From: Dokdonia sp.
GTDB taxonomy: Bacteria > Bacteroidota > Bacteroidia > Flavobacteriales > Flavobacteriaceae
Direction: 5' to 3'
NCBI GenBank assembly: GCA_020630915.1
Contig: JAHDIF010000003.1
Coordinates: 329,561 to 393,560 of the forward strand
DNA: 64,000 nt
Shown: positions 41,423 through 51,608 of the stretch, piece after piece
Layout of the letters: every line of letters starts with the position of its first letter
How positions within the stretch are numbered: position 1 is the stretch's first letter
Notes under the pieces: generated by a model
What the model saw: only the letters and a program-made list of their open reading frames with translations
Databases searched by the model: none
What the model was told of the DNA's origin: nothing
Program-made: the position numbers and the translations under genes

Positions 41423-41754
41423 TAGCCTCCTACACGTTTTGTTTTAAAGCCTTTGTCTTTTAAGTAGTCCATAATCTGGGTACGGTAGTCTCCTTGTATA
41501 ATGATCTGTTCATTTTTAAAACTACCACCTACACCTAAGAGTTGTTTTATCTCTTTGGCAAGAATTTTAAAATCTTGAGTGGCACCCGTATAACCTTCTA
41601 TAATCGTAATAGGCTTTCCTTTGCGTTTCTCATACTTACAGATAAGCGGATCATCTTGTATCCAAAGTGTATCTTTTGCATCAAGAATTTCTTCTTTTTC
41701 TTCCTGCACTTCGTGATCTGGGAAAAGGTTCTTAAGCTGATCTTTTAAATCCAT
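41422..41754 (-). CDS. SUI1/eIF1-like translation factor (YciH family)
   Basis: KRKGKPITIIEGYTGATQDFKILAKEIKQLLGVGGSFKNEQIIIQGDYRTQIMDYLKDKGFK. Confidence 0.9.
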   Translation of the reverse strand: MDLKDQLKNLFPDHEVQEEKEEILDAKDTLWIQDDPLICKYEKRKGKPITIIEGYTGATQDFKILAKEIKQLLGVGGSFKNEQIIIQGDYRTQIMDYLKDKGFKTKRVGG

Positions 41755-41755
41755 A

Positions 41756-42706
41756 TTATTTTTTAATAAGGCCTATTTCTACAAGTCTTTGATGTAAAAA
41801 ATCACCTGCTGTAATGTCTTCAAACGCTTTTGGGTGGTTTTCATCTACACATTCTTCTAGGCAATTGAGTTTCATATCACTTCTAGGGTGCATAAAAAAC
41901 GGAATCGAATATCTAGGCGTATGCCATTGCTCCTTAGGAGGATTAACCACCCTGTGTATGGTAGAGCGTAACTTGTTGTTGGTATGCCTTTCTAACATAT
42001 CTCCCACATTAATAACAAGTTCGTCTTCATTAGGGATGGCGTCTATCCACTCTCCATCCTTACGTAGCACTTGCAAACCTCCAGCAGAGGCACCCATGAG
42101 TAATGTGATTAAATTGATATCACCGTGAGCTCCTGCTCTTACAGCTCCTTTAGGTTCTTCTGTAATAGGAGGGTAGTGGATGGGGCGTAAAATACTATTT
42201 CCATTACTCGCCCAATGATCAAAATAATGCTCGTCGAGCCCAATATAAAGAGCCAGCGCTCTGAGCACATAAATACCTGTTTTTTCAAGCATTTTATAGG
42301 CTTGCATTCCCGTTTCATTAAATTTTTCTAATTCTTCTACCTGCACGTTTTGAGGATACTCTTCAATAAGATTAGCATCCTTATCTGGTTCTTGACCAAA
42401 GTGCCAAAACTCTTTAAGATCGCCTTCTTTTTTTCCTTTGGCGTGTTCTTTCCCGAAAGAGATGTATCCACGTTGACCACCTAAACCTTCAATTTCATAT
42501 TTAGACTTTGTTTCAACAGGCAATGCAAAGAATTGTTTTATTTCGCTGTAAAGCTCATCTACAAGCGTGTCGTCAAGAAAGTGATTTTTAAGAGATACAA
42601 ATCCAATATCTTCATATGCACTCCCTATTTCTTGGACAAATTTTTGCTTACGTGCAGGATCATCACTAAGGAAATCTGCTAGGTCTACACTTGGGATATT
42701 ATTCAT
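41756..42706 (-). CDS. isopenicillin N synthase-like Fe(II)/2-oxoglutarate-dependent oxygenase
   Basis: AGAHGDINLITLLMGASAGGLQVLRKDGEWI; LRSTIHRVVNP. Confidence 0.92.
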   Translation of the reverse strand: MNNIPSVDLADFLSDDPARKQKFVQEIGSAYEDIGFVSLKNHFLDDTLVDELYSEIKQFFALPVETKSKYEIEGLGGQRGYISFGKEHAKGKKEGDLKEFWHFGQEPDKDANLIEEYPQNVQVEELEKFNETGMQAYKMLEKTGIYVLRALALYIGLDEHYFDHWASNGNSILRPIHYPPITEEPKGAVRAGAHGDINLITLLMGASAGGLQVLRKDGEWIDAIPNEDELVINVGDMLERHTNNKLRSTIHRVVNPPKEQWHTPRYSIPFFMHPRSDMKLNCLEECVDENHPKAFEDITAGDFLHQRLVEIGLIKK

Positions 42707-42862
42707 GTTAATAGCTATTAATATTGTGATACAAAGATATTCATTCTGTTCTATTTAGGCTGCTCGAAGTGATGTTCATAAAAATATTGATTATTTCTAA
42801 AGTACCACTATTACGATTGAGTTTCATTTTTGGTACATTTGAGATGGTTTATAAATCCTAAT

Positions 42863-44866
42863 ATGGCAACTTCTAAAACGACCCAACATTTTAAATTTGA
42901 CAGAAAAGACCTTACTGATGCAACTTTGTTGCAGCTGTTTAAGGGAATGCTCAAGCCAAGACTTATTGAGGAAAAAATGCTTATTCTATTAAGACAAGGT
43001 AAAATCTCAAAATGGTTTGCGGGTATTGGTCAGGAAGCTATTTCTGTTGGGGTTACCTCCTGTATGCAATCTAATGAGTACATTCTCCCTATGCATAGAA
43101 ATTTAGGTGTTTTTACTACTAGAGAAATACCTTTATATCGCCTATTTGCTCAATGGCAAGGGAAAGAAAGTGGTTTTACTATGGGTAGAGATCGTAGCTT
43201 TCATTTTGGGACTCAAGAATATAATATTGTTGGGATGATTTCTCATTTAGGCCCCCAGTTAGGTGTAGCAGACGGCATTGCTCTGGCTCACAAATTAAGA
43301 GGAGAGAAGGCAGTTACAACGGTTTTTACCGGTGAAGGTGGTACAAGTGAAGGAGATTTTCATGAAGCTTTAAATGTAGCTTCGGTATGGCAATTGCCTG
43401 TGCTTTTCTGTATAGAAAACAATGGATATGGACTCTCTACACCTACGAGTGAGCAATACAATTGTGAGCATCTTGCAGATAGGGCAAAAGGGTATGGCAT
43501 GGAGAGTCATATTATAGATGGAAATAATATTTTAGAAGTATATACTAAAACCAAAGCAATAACAGAGGATATTCGCGAGAATCCTCGTCCTGTGCTTGTT
43601 GAGTTCAAAACATTTAGAATGCGAGGTCATGAAGAGGCGAGTGGCACCAAGTATGTACCTCAAGAGCTTATGGAGGCTTGGGCTGCAAAAGATCCAATTT
43701 CTAATTTTAAAGACTATCTTATTGAAGAAGGAGTATTGAGCGAAGCACTTTACGATGAAATGTCCGACCATGTTAAAGAAGAAATTAATAAACATCTCGA
43801 TATTGCATATGATGAGAATGCTATTGTGCCTAATCTGGAGAAAGAACTATCTGATCTTTATGCGCCATACGTTTACAATGAGACAATACCTTCTAGTCGA
43901 AAAGAAGAATTACGTCTGATAGATGCTATTGCTCAAGGCCTAGAGCAGTCTATGGAAAAGAATGGCGATATCGTTATTATGGGGCAAGACATAGCAGAGT
44001 ATGGTGGGGTGTTCAAAATAACCGATGGTTTTGTAGAGAAATTTGGTAAAGAAAGAGTACGAAATACACCCATATGCGAAAGTGCTATTGTGGAAGCTGC
44101 TATGGGCTTAGCTATTAGCGGGAAGAAAGCCATTATGGAAATGCAATTTGCAGATTTTGCAACTTCTGGTTTTAATCCCATAGTTAATTATCTAGCAAAA
44201 TCACATTACCGATGGTCACAGCCTGCAGATGTTGTAGTACGCATGCCTTGTGGGGCAGGTGTGGCTGCAGGACCATTTCATTCTCAAACCAACGAAGCTT
44301 GGTTTACCCATACTCCAGGTCTTAAAGTAGTCTATCCAGCCTTTCCAACAGATGCAAAAGGATTACTAGCCGCTTCCATAGAAGATCCTAACCCAGTCCT
44401 TTTCTTTGAACACAAGGCCTTATATAGAAGTGTACGTCAAGAAGTCCCTGTAGATTATTACACTATTCCTCTTGGAAAATCTGCGATTCTTAAAGAAGGA
44501 AGTGATGTTACTATTATTACATACGGAGCCGGCGTGCATTGGACCTTAGAGTTATTAGAAGTGAAAGGAAATATCAAAGCAGACCTAATAGATTTACGGA
44601 CATTACAGCCGCTAGATACTGAGGCCATATATACTTCGGTAAAGAAAACAGGTAAAGTACTCTTACTTACAGAAGATTCAAGTTTTGGTAGTGTGATGTC
44701 GGATATTTCAGCAATGATTATGGAGGAGTGTTTTGAGTATTTGGATGCACCTGTGCGTAGGGTTGCGAGTTTAGATACACCTATTCCTTTTGCGAGTCAG
44801 TTAGAGGAGCAATATCTTTCGCGTAAGCGTTTAGAAAAAACATTGCAAGAGTTACTAGATTATTAA
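42863..44866 (+). CDS. 2-oxoacid dehydrogenase E1 component, alpha/beta fusion
   Basis: E1-alpha TPP region FTGEGGTSEGDFHEALNVASVWQLPVLFCIENNGYG fused to E1-beta MGQDIAEYGGVFKITDG...; start set at ATG 42863 rather than TTG 42830. Confidence 0.93.
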   Translation: MATSKTTQHFKFDRKDLTDATLLQLFKGMLKPRLIEEKMLILLRQGKISKWFAGIGQEAISVGVTSCMQSNEYILPMHRNLGVFTTREIPLYRLFAQWQGKESGFTMGRDRSFHFGTQEYNIVGMISHLGPQLGVADGIALAHKLRGEKAVTTVFTGEGGTSEGDFHEALNVASVWQLPVLFCIENNGYGLSTPTSEQYNCEHLADRAKGYGMESHIIDGNNILEVYTKTKAITEDIRENPRPVLVEFKTFRMRGHEEASGTKYVPQELMEAWAAKDPISNFKDYLIEEGVLSEALYDEMSDHVKEEINKHLDIAYDENAIVPNLEKELSDLYAPYVYNETIPSSRKEELRLIDAIAQGLEQSMEKNGDIVIMGQDIAEYGGVFKITDGFVEKFGKERVRNTPICESAIVEAAMGLAISGKKAIMEMQFADFATSGFNPIVNYLAKSHYRWSQPADVVVRMPCGAGVAAGPFHSQTNEAWFTHTPGLKVVYPAFPTDAKGLLAASIEDPNPVLFFEHKALYRSVRQEVPVDYYTIPLGKSAILKEGSDVTIITYGAGVHWTLELLEVKGNIKADLIDLRTLQPLDTEAIYTSVKKTGKVLLLTEDSSFGSVMSDISAMIMEECFEYLDAPVRRVASLDTPIPFASQLEEQYLSRKRLEKTLQELLDY

Positions 44867-44947
44867 TTCAAAAGAGATAGCTAAAGAATCTAAACTGCTA
44901 GAAAAACCGTATATTTAAAATAGCATCCTAATTTTAACTTGATTGAT

Positions 44948-45430
44948 ATGAAAAAAATAGTTTACTTAAGTATTACTATTCTTATAGTTTTATCCTGTTC
45001 TACAAATAAAGTTATTAAAGAATCTCGAAAATCTCTTAAAGGGTATTGGAATCTTAATACAGTTTCCTACAGTGAATCTGGAATCTATAATGTAAAACTG
45101 TTTAATGATGTTTCCTCAGAATGTATAGCAGGAAGTACGTGGCGTTTTATACCAAATAACAATTTTGGTAATTATGAAATTACGGCCTCAGACTGTAATA
45201 GCGGTGTTCGTTATTTTGTATGGGATATTCAAGATTCTTCTGGCGATGCATCAAATTATGATATTTTACTAAAACCTACGGATGCAAAAATGAAGAGCAT
45301 TATGAATAATAAAGGGTTTAGAATACGTGTTTCTTATTTGTCTGATACTGAATTAACAATGAGTCAGACGGTACAATCTGATGGTAAACCTTTTACAATT
45401 ACGATGAATTTTTCTAAAAACTCAAATTAA
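44948..45430 (+). CDS. lipocalin-like lipoprotein
   Basis: Lipobox VLSC; LKGYWNLNTVSY ... STWRFIPNNNFGNYEIT. Confidence 0.7.
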   Translation: MKKIVYLSITILIVLSCSTNKVIKESRKSLKGYWNLNTVSYSESGIYNVKLFNDVSSECIAGSTWRFIPNNNFGNYEITASDCNSGVRYFVWDIQDSSGDASNYDILLKPTDAKMKSIMNNKGFRIRVSYLSDTELTMSQTVQSDGKPFTITMNFSKNSN

Positions 45431-45440
45431 AAATATACTT

Positions 45441-46136
45441 ATGAAAACATATATTAAATGGGGCATACTGTTTTGTGCAGCACTTATTCTTTTACCTAGT
45501 TGTGAAGCCACTAAAAATGCAAATAACAAACAAAAAGGAGGTGTTATAGGAGCTGCTGGAGGAGCAATTTTAGGCGCTGTTATTGGCAATAATGTTGGTA
45601 GTGGTAATAACTCAGAGTTAGGCGCGGTAATAGGAGGTGTCGTTGGAGGAACCGCAGGAGTGCTCATTGGAAACAAAATGGACAAACAAGCACAACAAAT
45701 TGAGGAAGAAATTCCTGGCGCTACTGTAGAGCGCATAGATGACGGGATTGTAGTTACATTTGACGAAAATTCTGGCGTTTATTTTGAAACAAATAAGTAT
45801 AACATCAATAGTGCCTCACAAGCGTTGCTTAACAAGTTATCTGGTGTCATGAAGGAATATAATCAAACTAATATTATAGTGGCAGGACATACTGATAGCA
45901 CAGGAGCAGAGACCTATAATATGACCTTATCTGAAAATAGAGCAAATAGCGTAACAAACTATTTAGTAGGAACAGGTCTGTCTAGTGCGCGTTTTACAAC
46001 GGTGTGGTATGGAGAAACTCAGCCTATTAGCAGTAATGACACCCCAGAAGGAAGAGCCGCAAATAGGCGTGTGACTCTGGCAATTGTTCCTAATGAGCAG
46101 ATGATAAAAGATGCTCAAAATGAGGTAAAACAATAA
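45441..46136 (+). CDS. OmpA family lipoprotein with glycine zipper
   Basis: LPSC lipobox; GGVIGAAGGAILGAVIGNNVG; OmpA motif IIVAGHTDSTGAETYNMTLSENRANSVTNYL. Confidence 0.93.
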   Translation: MKTYIKWGILFCAALILLPSCEATKNANNKQKGGVIGAAGGAILGAVIGNNVGSGNNSELGAVIGGVVGGTAGVLIGNKMDKQAQQIEEEIPGATVERIDDGIVVTFDENSGVYFETNKYNINSASQALLNKLSGVMKEYNQTNIIVAGHTDSTGAETYNMTLSENRANSVTNYLVGTGLSSARFTTVWYGETQPISSNDTPEGRAANRRVTLAIVPNEQMIKDAQNEVKQ

Positions 46137-46160
46137 TAGAATGTACTAGTCGCACATTAA

Positions 46161-46190
46161 AAAAGCCTCAATAAATTGAGGCTTTTTTAA
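46161..46190. terminator. rho-independent terminator
   Basis: aaaagcctcaataaattgaggctttttt. Confidence 0.88.
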
Positions 46191-46227
46191 TTTAAAATTT
46201 AGAATTATAGCCTTTAACTCTCAAGAA

Positions 46228-47343
46228 ATAAAAGTATATCAAGTCATCATTATAGGTGGCGGTCTTGCTGGTTTGACAAGTGCAATTCATTTATCTAAAC
46301 GTGGAGTGCAAACACTTCTCATAGAAAAAAACAAGTATCCAAGACACAAGGTTTGTGGAGAGTATATTTCTAATGAAGTTCTTGATTATCTAGAACAATT
46401 GGATATTGATGTTTGGGAGGCTGGAGCAAAAAAAATAGATACGTTTGAATTTTCGAGCAAAAGTGGCGCTGCAATCCAAGTGAGACTCCCTTTAGGCGGA
46501 TTTGGGATTAGTAGATATACGTTGGATAATCTGCTTTATCAGCATGCTATATCTCTTGGTGTGACCGTGTATAAGGACACTGTCGTTAATGCGCAATTTG
46601 ATAAAAAAGAGTTTCAAATAACAACTAAGTTAGGCGAGAATTATAAAGCCTCGTACGTACTCGGTGCTTTTGGAAAGCGCAGTGGTATGGATGCTACGCT
46701 TTCGCGAAAGTTTATCAAAAACAAATCTCCTTGGATAGGTATAAAGGCCCATTATAAAGCAAATTTTCAAGAGAATGTGGTCGCACTTCATAATTTTAAA
46801 GGAGGTTATTGCGGTTTATCTCACGTGGAAACTGGAAATGTAAATGCTTGCTACCTTTCACATTATGATGTTTTCAAAGAATATGCAGATCTGGATGCTT
46901 TCCAAAAAATAATTGTAGAGAAAAATACTGCGTTAAAAACTTTTTTTGACAATGCCGAAATAGTATTTGAAAAACCATTGGCCATTAGTCAGGTATCTTT
47001 TGAGTCTAAATTACCTGTAGAAAACCATATCATTATGATAGGGGATAGTGCTGGTTTGATACATCCTCTATGTGGTAACGGTATGGCAATGGCCATACAT
47101 AGTGCCAAAATGGCCTCAGAAGTTCTTGTAACGGCGATACAAAGTAAGAGTTCAAGACAAGATGTAGAAAAACAATATGCACGACAATGGAAGAATTCTT
47201 TTGCCAAAAGATTAAAAGCGGGGAGAATCATACAAAGGGTATTATTAAATGATACGCTCACCAATATTGGTGTATCTGCCGTAGGCAAATCTCCATTTAT
47301 ATTAAAAAAAATCATCCAATCTACACACGGCAAGCCCATATGA
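46228..47343 (+). CDS. FAD-dependent oxidoreductase (geranylgeranyl reductase-like)
   Basis: In-frame (M)KVYQVIIIGGGLAGLTSAIHLSKRG Rossmann motif begins upstream of the ORF-track start (TTG 46273); no ATG/GTG/TTG precedes it, best start is ATA 46228. Confidence 0.8.
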   Translation: MKVYQVIIIGGGLAGLTSAIHLSKRGVQTLLIEKNKYPRHKVCGEYISNEVLDYLEQLDIDVWEAGAKKIDTFEFSSKSGAAIQVRLPLGGFGISRYTLDNLLYQHAISLGVTVYKDTVVNAQFDKKEFQITTKLGENYKASYVLGAFGKRSGMDATLSRKFIKNKSPWIGIKAHYKANFQENVVALHNFKGGYCGLSHVETGNVNACYLSHYDVFKEYADLDAFQKIIVEKNTALKTFFDNAEIVFEKPLAISQVSFESKLPVENHIIMIGDSAGLIHPLCGNGMAMAIHSAKMASEVLVTAIQSKSSRQDVEKQYARQWKNSFAKRLKAGRIIQRVLLNDTLTNIGVSAVGKSPFILKKIIQSTHGKPI

Positions 47344-48050
47344 GAGACCTGACACATAGATGTACAGAGAATGAACTTATGGACGATCCATCGCTCTCTG
47401 AAGTTAAATTAAACGAGGCTCTTAAGGATATCTCTTTTGTAAATAAATGGTTGGGAGGTAATGGGATTACGGTAAACGCCGTGAGAAATATCATTAATCA
47501 ATATCCCACAAAGAAAGAATGGACCATTGCAGATGTAGGCTGTGGAGATGGTGAGATGTTGCGTATTCTATCTAATTGTTTTAATGATCGTGATATCACG
47601 TTTAAATTTATAGGCATAGACATTAGTGATAAGGGACTGCAAAGAGCTAAGGAGTTATCTGCAGATTTTAATAATATTAGGTATCAGAACGTTGACATTT
47701 TTAAAATTAAAGAGAATAGTCAAACCTATGACCTTTTAATAAGTACACTCACATTGCACCATATTAAGGAAAAAGAGATACTTAATTTTTTAAAAGGTAT
47801 GATACAAAGGTCTCATTACGGTATCATCATTAATGATCTGCAAAGAAGTCCAATAGCTTACCTTTTATTTAGCATTTTTAGTCGTATTTTTATCAAGAGT
47901 CCTATTGCAAGAAATGATGGCTTGATTTCAATTGCGAGTGCATTTAGGAGAAAAGATCTAGAAAAGTATTCTAAACAACTCGGGCTTATAAATTATAAAA
48001 TTACCTGGAAATGGGCTTTCCGTTATCTTTGGTACATACAACTTATATGA
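47340..48050 (+). CDS. SAM-dependent class I methyltransferase
   Basis: WTIADVGCGDGEMLRIL motif; ATGA overlap with upstream gene. Confidence 0.9.
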   Translation: MRDLTHRCTENELMDDPSLSEVKLNEALKDISFVNKWLGGNGITVNAVRNIINQYPTKKEWTIADVGCGDGEMLRILSNCFNDRDITFKFIGIDISDKGLQRAKELSADFNNIRYQNVDIFKIKENSQTYDLLISTLTLHHIKEKEILNFLKGMIQRSHYGIIINDLQRSPIAYLLFSIFSRIFIKSPIARNDGLISIASAFRRKDLEKYSKQLGLINYKITWKWAFRYLWYIQLI

Positions 48051-49099
48051 GCGTAAAAATCACGACTGTTTCTAAAAAATTACCACAATATTACAGGTCT
48101 ACAGAAGATATCTTACCTTTTCTTGACGTATGGTTGGATGGACAAGAAGATCGGTTTAAACGCAAGGTGAAGAAAATTTTTGGTAATGCAGGGGTTGATA
48201 AGCGTTACAGTATCATGTCTCCAGAAGAAGTATTTACTGCAACTAGTTTTCAAGATAAAAATGATATTTATAAGCGTGAAGTTGTAAAGCTAGGCAAAGA
48301 TGCTTTAGAGAAAGCCTTGCAAAAAGCTGCATGGCACGCATCTTCCATAGATTTTATCATTACCGTAAGCTGCACTGGAATTATGATTCCGTCACTGGAT
48401 GCATTTTTAATAAATGACTGTGGCTTGCGACAAGACGTGGTGCGTTTACCTGTAACCGAAATGGGGTGTGCTGCAGGAGTATCAGGTATTATATATGCAA
48501 ATGAGTTTTTAAAAGCTAATCCTAATAAAAGAGCAGCTGTAATAGCTGTAGAAAGCCCCACTGCTACGTTTCAGCATCAGGATTATTCTATGGTAAATGT
48601 GGTGAGTGCTGCTATTTTTGGAGACGGTGCTGCTTGCGTTTTACTGTCTTCTAAAGAAGAAGATTCTGGTCCTGTTATCAAGAGTACTAAAATGTACCAT
48701 TTTTATGATGCTCAGCATATGATGGGGTTTAAACTAGTTAATACAGGATTACAAATGATCCTAGATCAAAAAGTGCCAGAAGTAATTGCAGAAAAATTTC
48801 CGGATATCATTTACCCATTTCTTGAGGAAAATGGTTTGTCTATAGAAGAGGTAAACCACCTTGTATTTCATCCTGGTGGTCGAAAAATAGTAGAAACCGT
48901 GGAGAACCTATTTGGTGCTCTAGGAAAGAATATAGATGATACAAAAGAAGTACTAAGATTGTATGGCAATATGAGTAGCGCCACTGTTTTATACGTTTTA
49001 GAACGATTTTTAGAAAAAAATATACCCAAAGGCGACTCTGGGATTATGCTTAGTTTTGGCCCTGGATTTTCTGCACAACGTATTTTGTTAGAATGGTAA
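48047..49099 (+). CDS. type III polyketide synthase (chalcone/stilbene synthase family)
   Basis: VTEMGCAAGVSG (catalytic Cys), HLVFHPGGRKIVE (His), YGNMSSATVLYVLE (Asn); start at ATG 48047, overlapping methyltransferase stop. Confidence 0.93.
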   Translation: MSVKITTVSKKLPQYYRSTEDILPFLDVWLDGQEDRFKRKVKKIFGNAGVDKRYSIMSPEEVFTATSFQDKNDIYKREVVKLGKDALEKALQKAAWHASSIDFIITVSCTGIMIPSLDAFLINDCGLRQDVVRLPVTEMGCAAGVSGIIYANEFLKANPNKRAAVIAVESPTATFQHQDYSMVNVVSAAIFGDGAACVLLSSKEEDSGPVIKSTKMYHFYDAQHMMGFKLVNTGLQMILDQKVPEVIAEKFPDIIYPFLEENGLSIEEVNHLVFHPGGRKIVETVENLFGALGKNIDDTKEVLRLYGNMSSATVLYVLERFLEKNIPKGDSGIMLSFGPGFSAQRILLEW

Positions 49100-49887
49100 C
49101 TAAACAATCATATATAGGGAAGTGGGCAATTATTCTTGGCGGAAGTAGTGGTCTAGGTTTGGCTACAGCAAGAAAGCTGGCTGTAGAAGGAATGCATATT
49201 TGTATAGTACATCGCACTCGCAGGAGTGCCTTGCCTCTTTTTGAGGAAGCGATTTTAGAAATGAAATCCCAAGATGTATCGGTTATAGAATATAATATAG
49301 ACGCGCTTAGTCCAGATAAACGCAGCACATTAATAGAAGAATTACTGGAAATTATAGGTGCAAGTGCGGTAAAGACTTTAGTTCACAGCATAGCTCGAGG
49401 GAATTTGAAACCAATGATGTCTCTTGATGCGCTGGTTTTGAGTAACGATGATTTTAGCCGTACGTTAGATGCTATGGCGATAAGTTTTTATGATTGGGTA
49501 AGCGCTTTCGCGAAAGCGGGATTATTTACCTCAGATGCCAGGGCTATTGCGTTTACAAGTGAAGGTAGTTATCGTTCGTGGAAGCAATATGGAGCAGTTG
49601 GAGCCGCAAAAGCTGCTCTTGAAAGTATCACTCGAGGTATTGCGTTAGAATTTGCACCGCTGCAGCTGAAAGCAAACTGTATTCAAGCGGGCGTTACAGA
49701 TACTGAAAGTTTACGCCTAATTCCTGGAAGTGAAGAAATGAAAAAACGTTCTATAGAGCGTAATCCTTATAACCGCCTTACAACACCAGAAGATGTAGCA
49801 AATGTGGTTTATTTAATGAGTAGGGATGAAGCAAGTTGGATCAACGGAAGCGTGATTCCAGTAGATGGAGGAGAACACATACGATGA
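49093..49887 (+). CDS. SDR family oxidoreductase, enoyl-ACP reductase-like (FabI/FabL type)
   Basis: GGSSGLGLATARKLA; QYGAVGAAK gives Y(x)6K typical of enoyl reductases. Confidence 0.8.
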   Translation: MVTKQSYIGKWAIILGGSSGLGLATARKLAVEGMHICIVHRTRRSALPLFEEAILEMKSQDVSVIEYNIDALSPDKRSTLIEELLEIIGASAVKTLVHSIARGNLKPMMSLDALVLSNDDFSRTLDAMAISFYDWVSAFAKAGLFTSDARAIAFTSEGSYRSWKQYGAVGAAKAALESITRGIALEFAPLQLKANCIQAGVTDTESLRLIPGSEEMKKRSIERNPYNRLTTPEDVANVVYLMSRDEASWINGSVIPVDGGEHIR

Positions 49888-50318
49888 GTACTGAAGAGAT
49901 CATAGCGTTACTTCCGTATAGTGAGCCGTTTCTGTTTGTAGATGAAATCACGAAGGTGTCTAACAAAGGTATTACGGGCACCTATACTTTTAAAGAGACA
50001 GAATCTTTTTATGAAGGTCATTTTAAGAATAATCCTGTGACGCCAGGAGTTATACTTACAGAGTGTATGGCACAAATAGGATTAGTAAGCCTTGGAATTT
50101 ATTTATTAAAAGAGCGAGAAAATTTAATAGATTTAAAAGTGGCTTTCACTAGTTCTGATGTGACATTTTTAAAGCCAGTTTATCCAAAAGAAAAAGTTAC
50201 CGTGATAGCTGAAATAGAGTATTTTAGATTCAATAAATTAAAGTGTTTAGTTAAATCATATAATACCCATAATGAAATTGTTTGTAAAGGGGTTTTATCT
50301 GGATTATTAAGTGTATGA
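49884..50318 (+). CDS. 3-hydroxyacyl-ACP dehydratase (FabZ/FabA hot-dog family)
   Basis: LLPYSEPFLFVDEI, YEGHFKNNPVTPGVILTECMAQIG; ATG at 49884 in ATGA overlap (track start 49836 too early). Confidence 0.88.
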   Translation: MSTEEIIALLPYSEPFLFVDEITKVSNKGITGTYTFKETESFYEGHFKNNPVTPGVILTECMAQIGLVSLGIYLLKERENLIDLKVAFTSSDVTFLKPVYPKEKVTVIAEIEYFRFNKLKCLVKSYNTHNEIVCKGVLSGLLSV

Positions 50319-51589
50319 AAAAACGTGTAGTAATCACCGGTTTAGGAGTTTGTGCTCCTAATGGTATTGGACTTAAAGCCTTTACCCATTCCATTAAAAA
50401 TGGGGTTTCTGGAGTGCGTTTTTATCAAGAACTTGCAGACTTAAATTTTGGATGTCATATTGCAGGACAACCAGAAATCCCAGACGGTTTGCTGGAAAAG
50501 TATTTTACACCCTTGCAATTGCGAGACATAGAAGCCACAGGCATTAAGTACGGCATGATTGCAGGAATAGACGCCTGGCAAGATGCCGGTCTTACTGCTA
50601 CTGACAGTGAAACGGTAGATTATGATAGCGGTGTCACTTTTGGCACTTCTCTCTTGGGTGCAGATAGATTCAGAAAAGCGATACACTCAACAGATGCTGG
50701 TAAGGTTAAACGTTTAGGAAGCACTACGGTTATACAAACCATGGCTAGTGGGATAAGTGCTTATTTAGGGGGCTATTTAGGCTGTGGAAATCAAGTAACC
50801 ACAAACTCTAGTGCCTGCACTACAGGTACAGAAAGTATTTTAATGGGTTATGATCGTATTGTATCTGGAAGTGCAAAACGTATGCTAGTAGGCGGATGCA
50901 ATGATTCTGGGCCCTATATATGGGGTGGTTTTGACGCTATGCGGGTACTTACTAAAAAGTTTAATGATGCTCCGGACAAAGGAAGCAGACCCATGCAATC
51001 TGATTCAAGCGGATTTGTGCCAGGAAGTGGGGCAGGAGCATTAGTATTAGAAAGTCTTGAAAGTGCGCTTTCGCGAAATGCAATTATATATGCCGAAATA
51101 TTAGGAGGACACATTAATAGTGGTGGTCAGAGACAAAATGGAAGCATGACCGCACCGAATAGTGAGGCTGTCCAGAAATGTATAAAAAATGCTCTTAAAG
51201 CGGCGAACATTAAAGGAAGTGACGTAGACACTATTAATGGACATTTGACTTCGACAGGCATGTGCCCGGTAGAAGTTACTAACTGGGTTGCTGCACTCGA
51301 TAGGAAAGGAGATGATTTTCCCTACATAAATTCACTCAAGTCAATGACTGGACACTGTCTAGCAGCTGCGGGAAGCATAGAAAGTGTGGCTTCTGTATTA
51401 CAAATAAGAGATCAATTTATTTTTGGCAACATTAATAATGAATCTATCCACGAGGATATAGTATCGGTTGTATCAGAGGATAAAATACCTGGTAAAACAT
51501 TTAATCATCCTATAAACATTGTTGCTAAGGCTAGTTTTGGTTTTGGAGATGTAAACGGATGTATCATTTATAAAAGATTTAATAATTAA
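50315..51589 (+). CDS. beta-ketoacyl-ACP synthase (KAS I/II family)
   Basis: VVITGLGVCAPNGIG; NSSACTTGTESI Cys; NGHLTSTG and SLKSMTGHCLAAAGSIE His motifs. Confidence 0.93.
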   Translation: MKKRVVITGLGVCAPNGIGLKAFTHSIKNGVSGVRFYQELADLNFGCHIAGQPEIPDGLLEKYFTPLQLRDIEATGIKYGMIAGIDAWQDAGLTATDSETVDYDSGVTFGTSLLGADRFRKAIHSTDAGKVKRLGSTTVIQTMASGISAYLGGYLGCGNQVTTNSSACTTGTESILMGYDRIVSGSAKRMLVGGCNDSGPYIWGGFDAMRVLTKKFNDAPDKGSRPMQSDSSGFVPGSGAGALVLESLESALSRNAIIYAEILGGHINSGGQRQNGSMTAPNSEAVQKCIKNALKAANIKGSDVDTINGHLTSTGMCPVEVTNWVAALDRKGDDFPYINSLKSMTGHCLAAAGSIESVASVLQIRDQFIFGNINNESIHEDIVSVVSEDKIPGKTFNHPINIVAKASFGFGDVNGCIIYKRFNN

Positions 51590-51608
51590 ATAATAAGCAC
51601 CATAGATT

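Noticed and set aside
42830-42862. Upstream TTG start of the E1 dehydrogenase fusion
   Set aside because: The ATG at 42863 gives a more plausible N-terminus (MATSKTTQHFKFDRKDLTD).
44815-44828. LSRKR peptide as a conserved protein motif explaining the palindrome
   Set aside because: The same DNA is read as FRES or AFAKA in other genes and is intergenic elsewhere, so peptide conservation cannot explain it.
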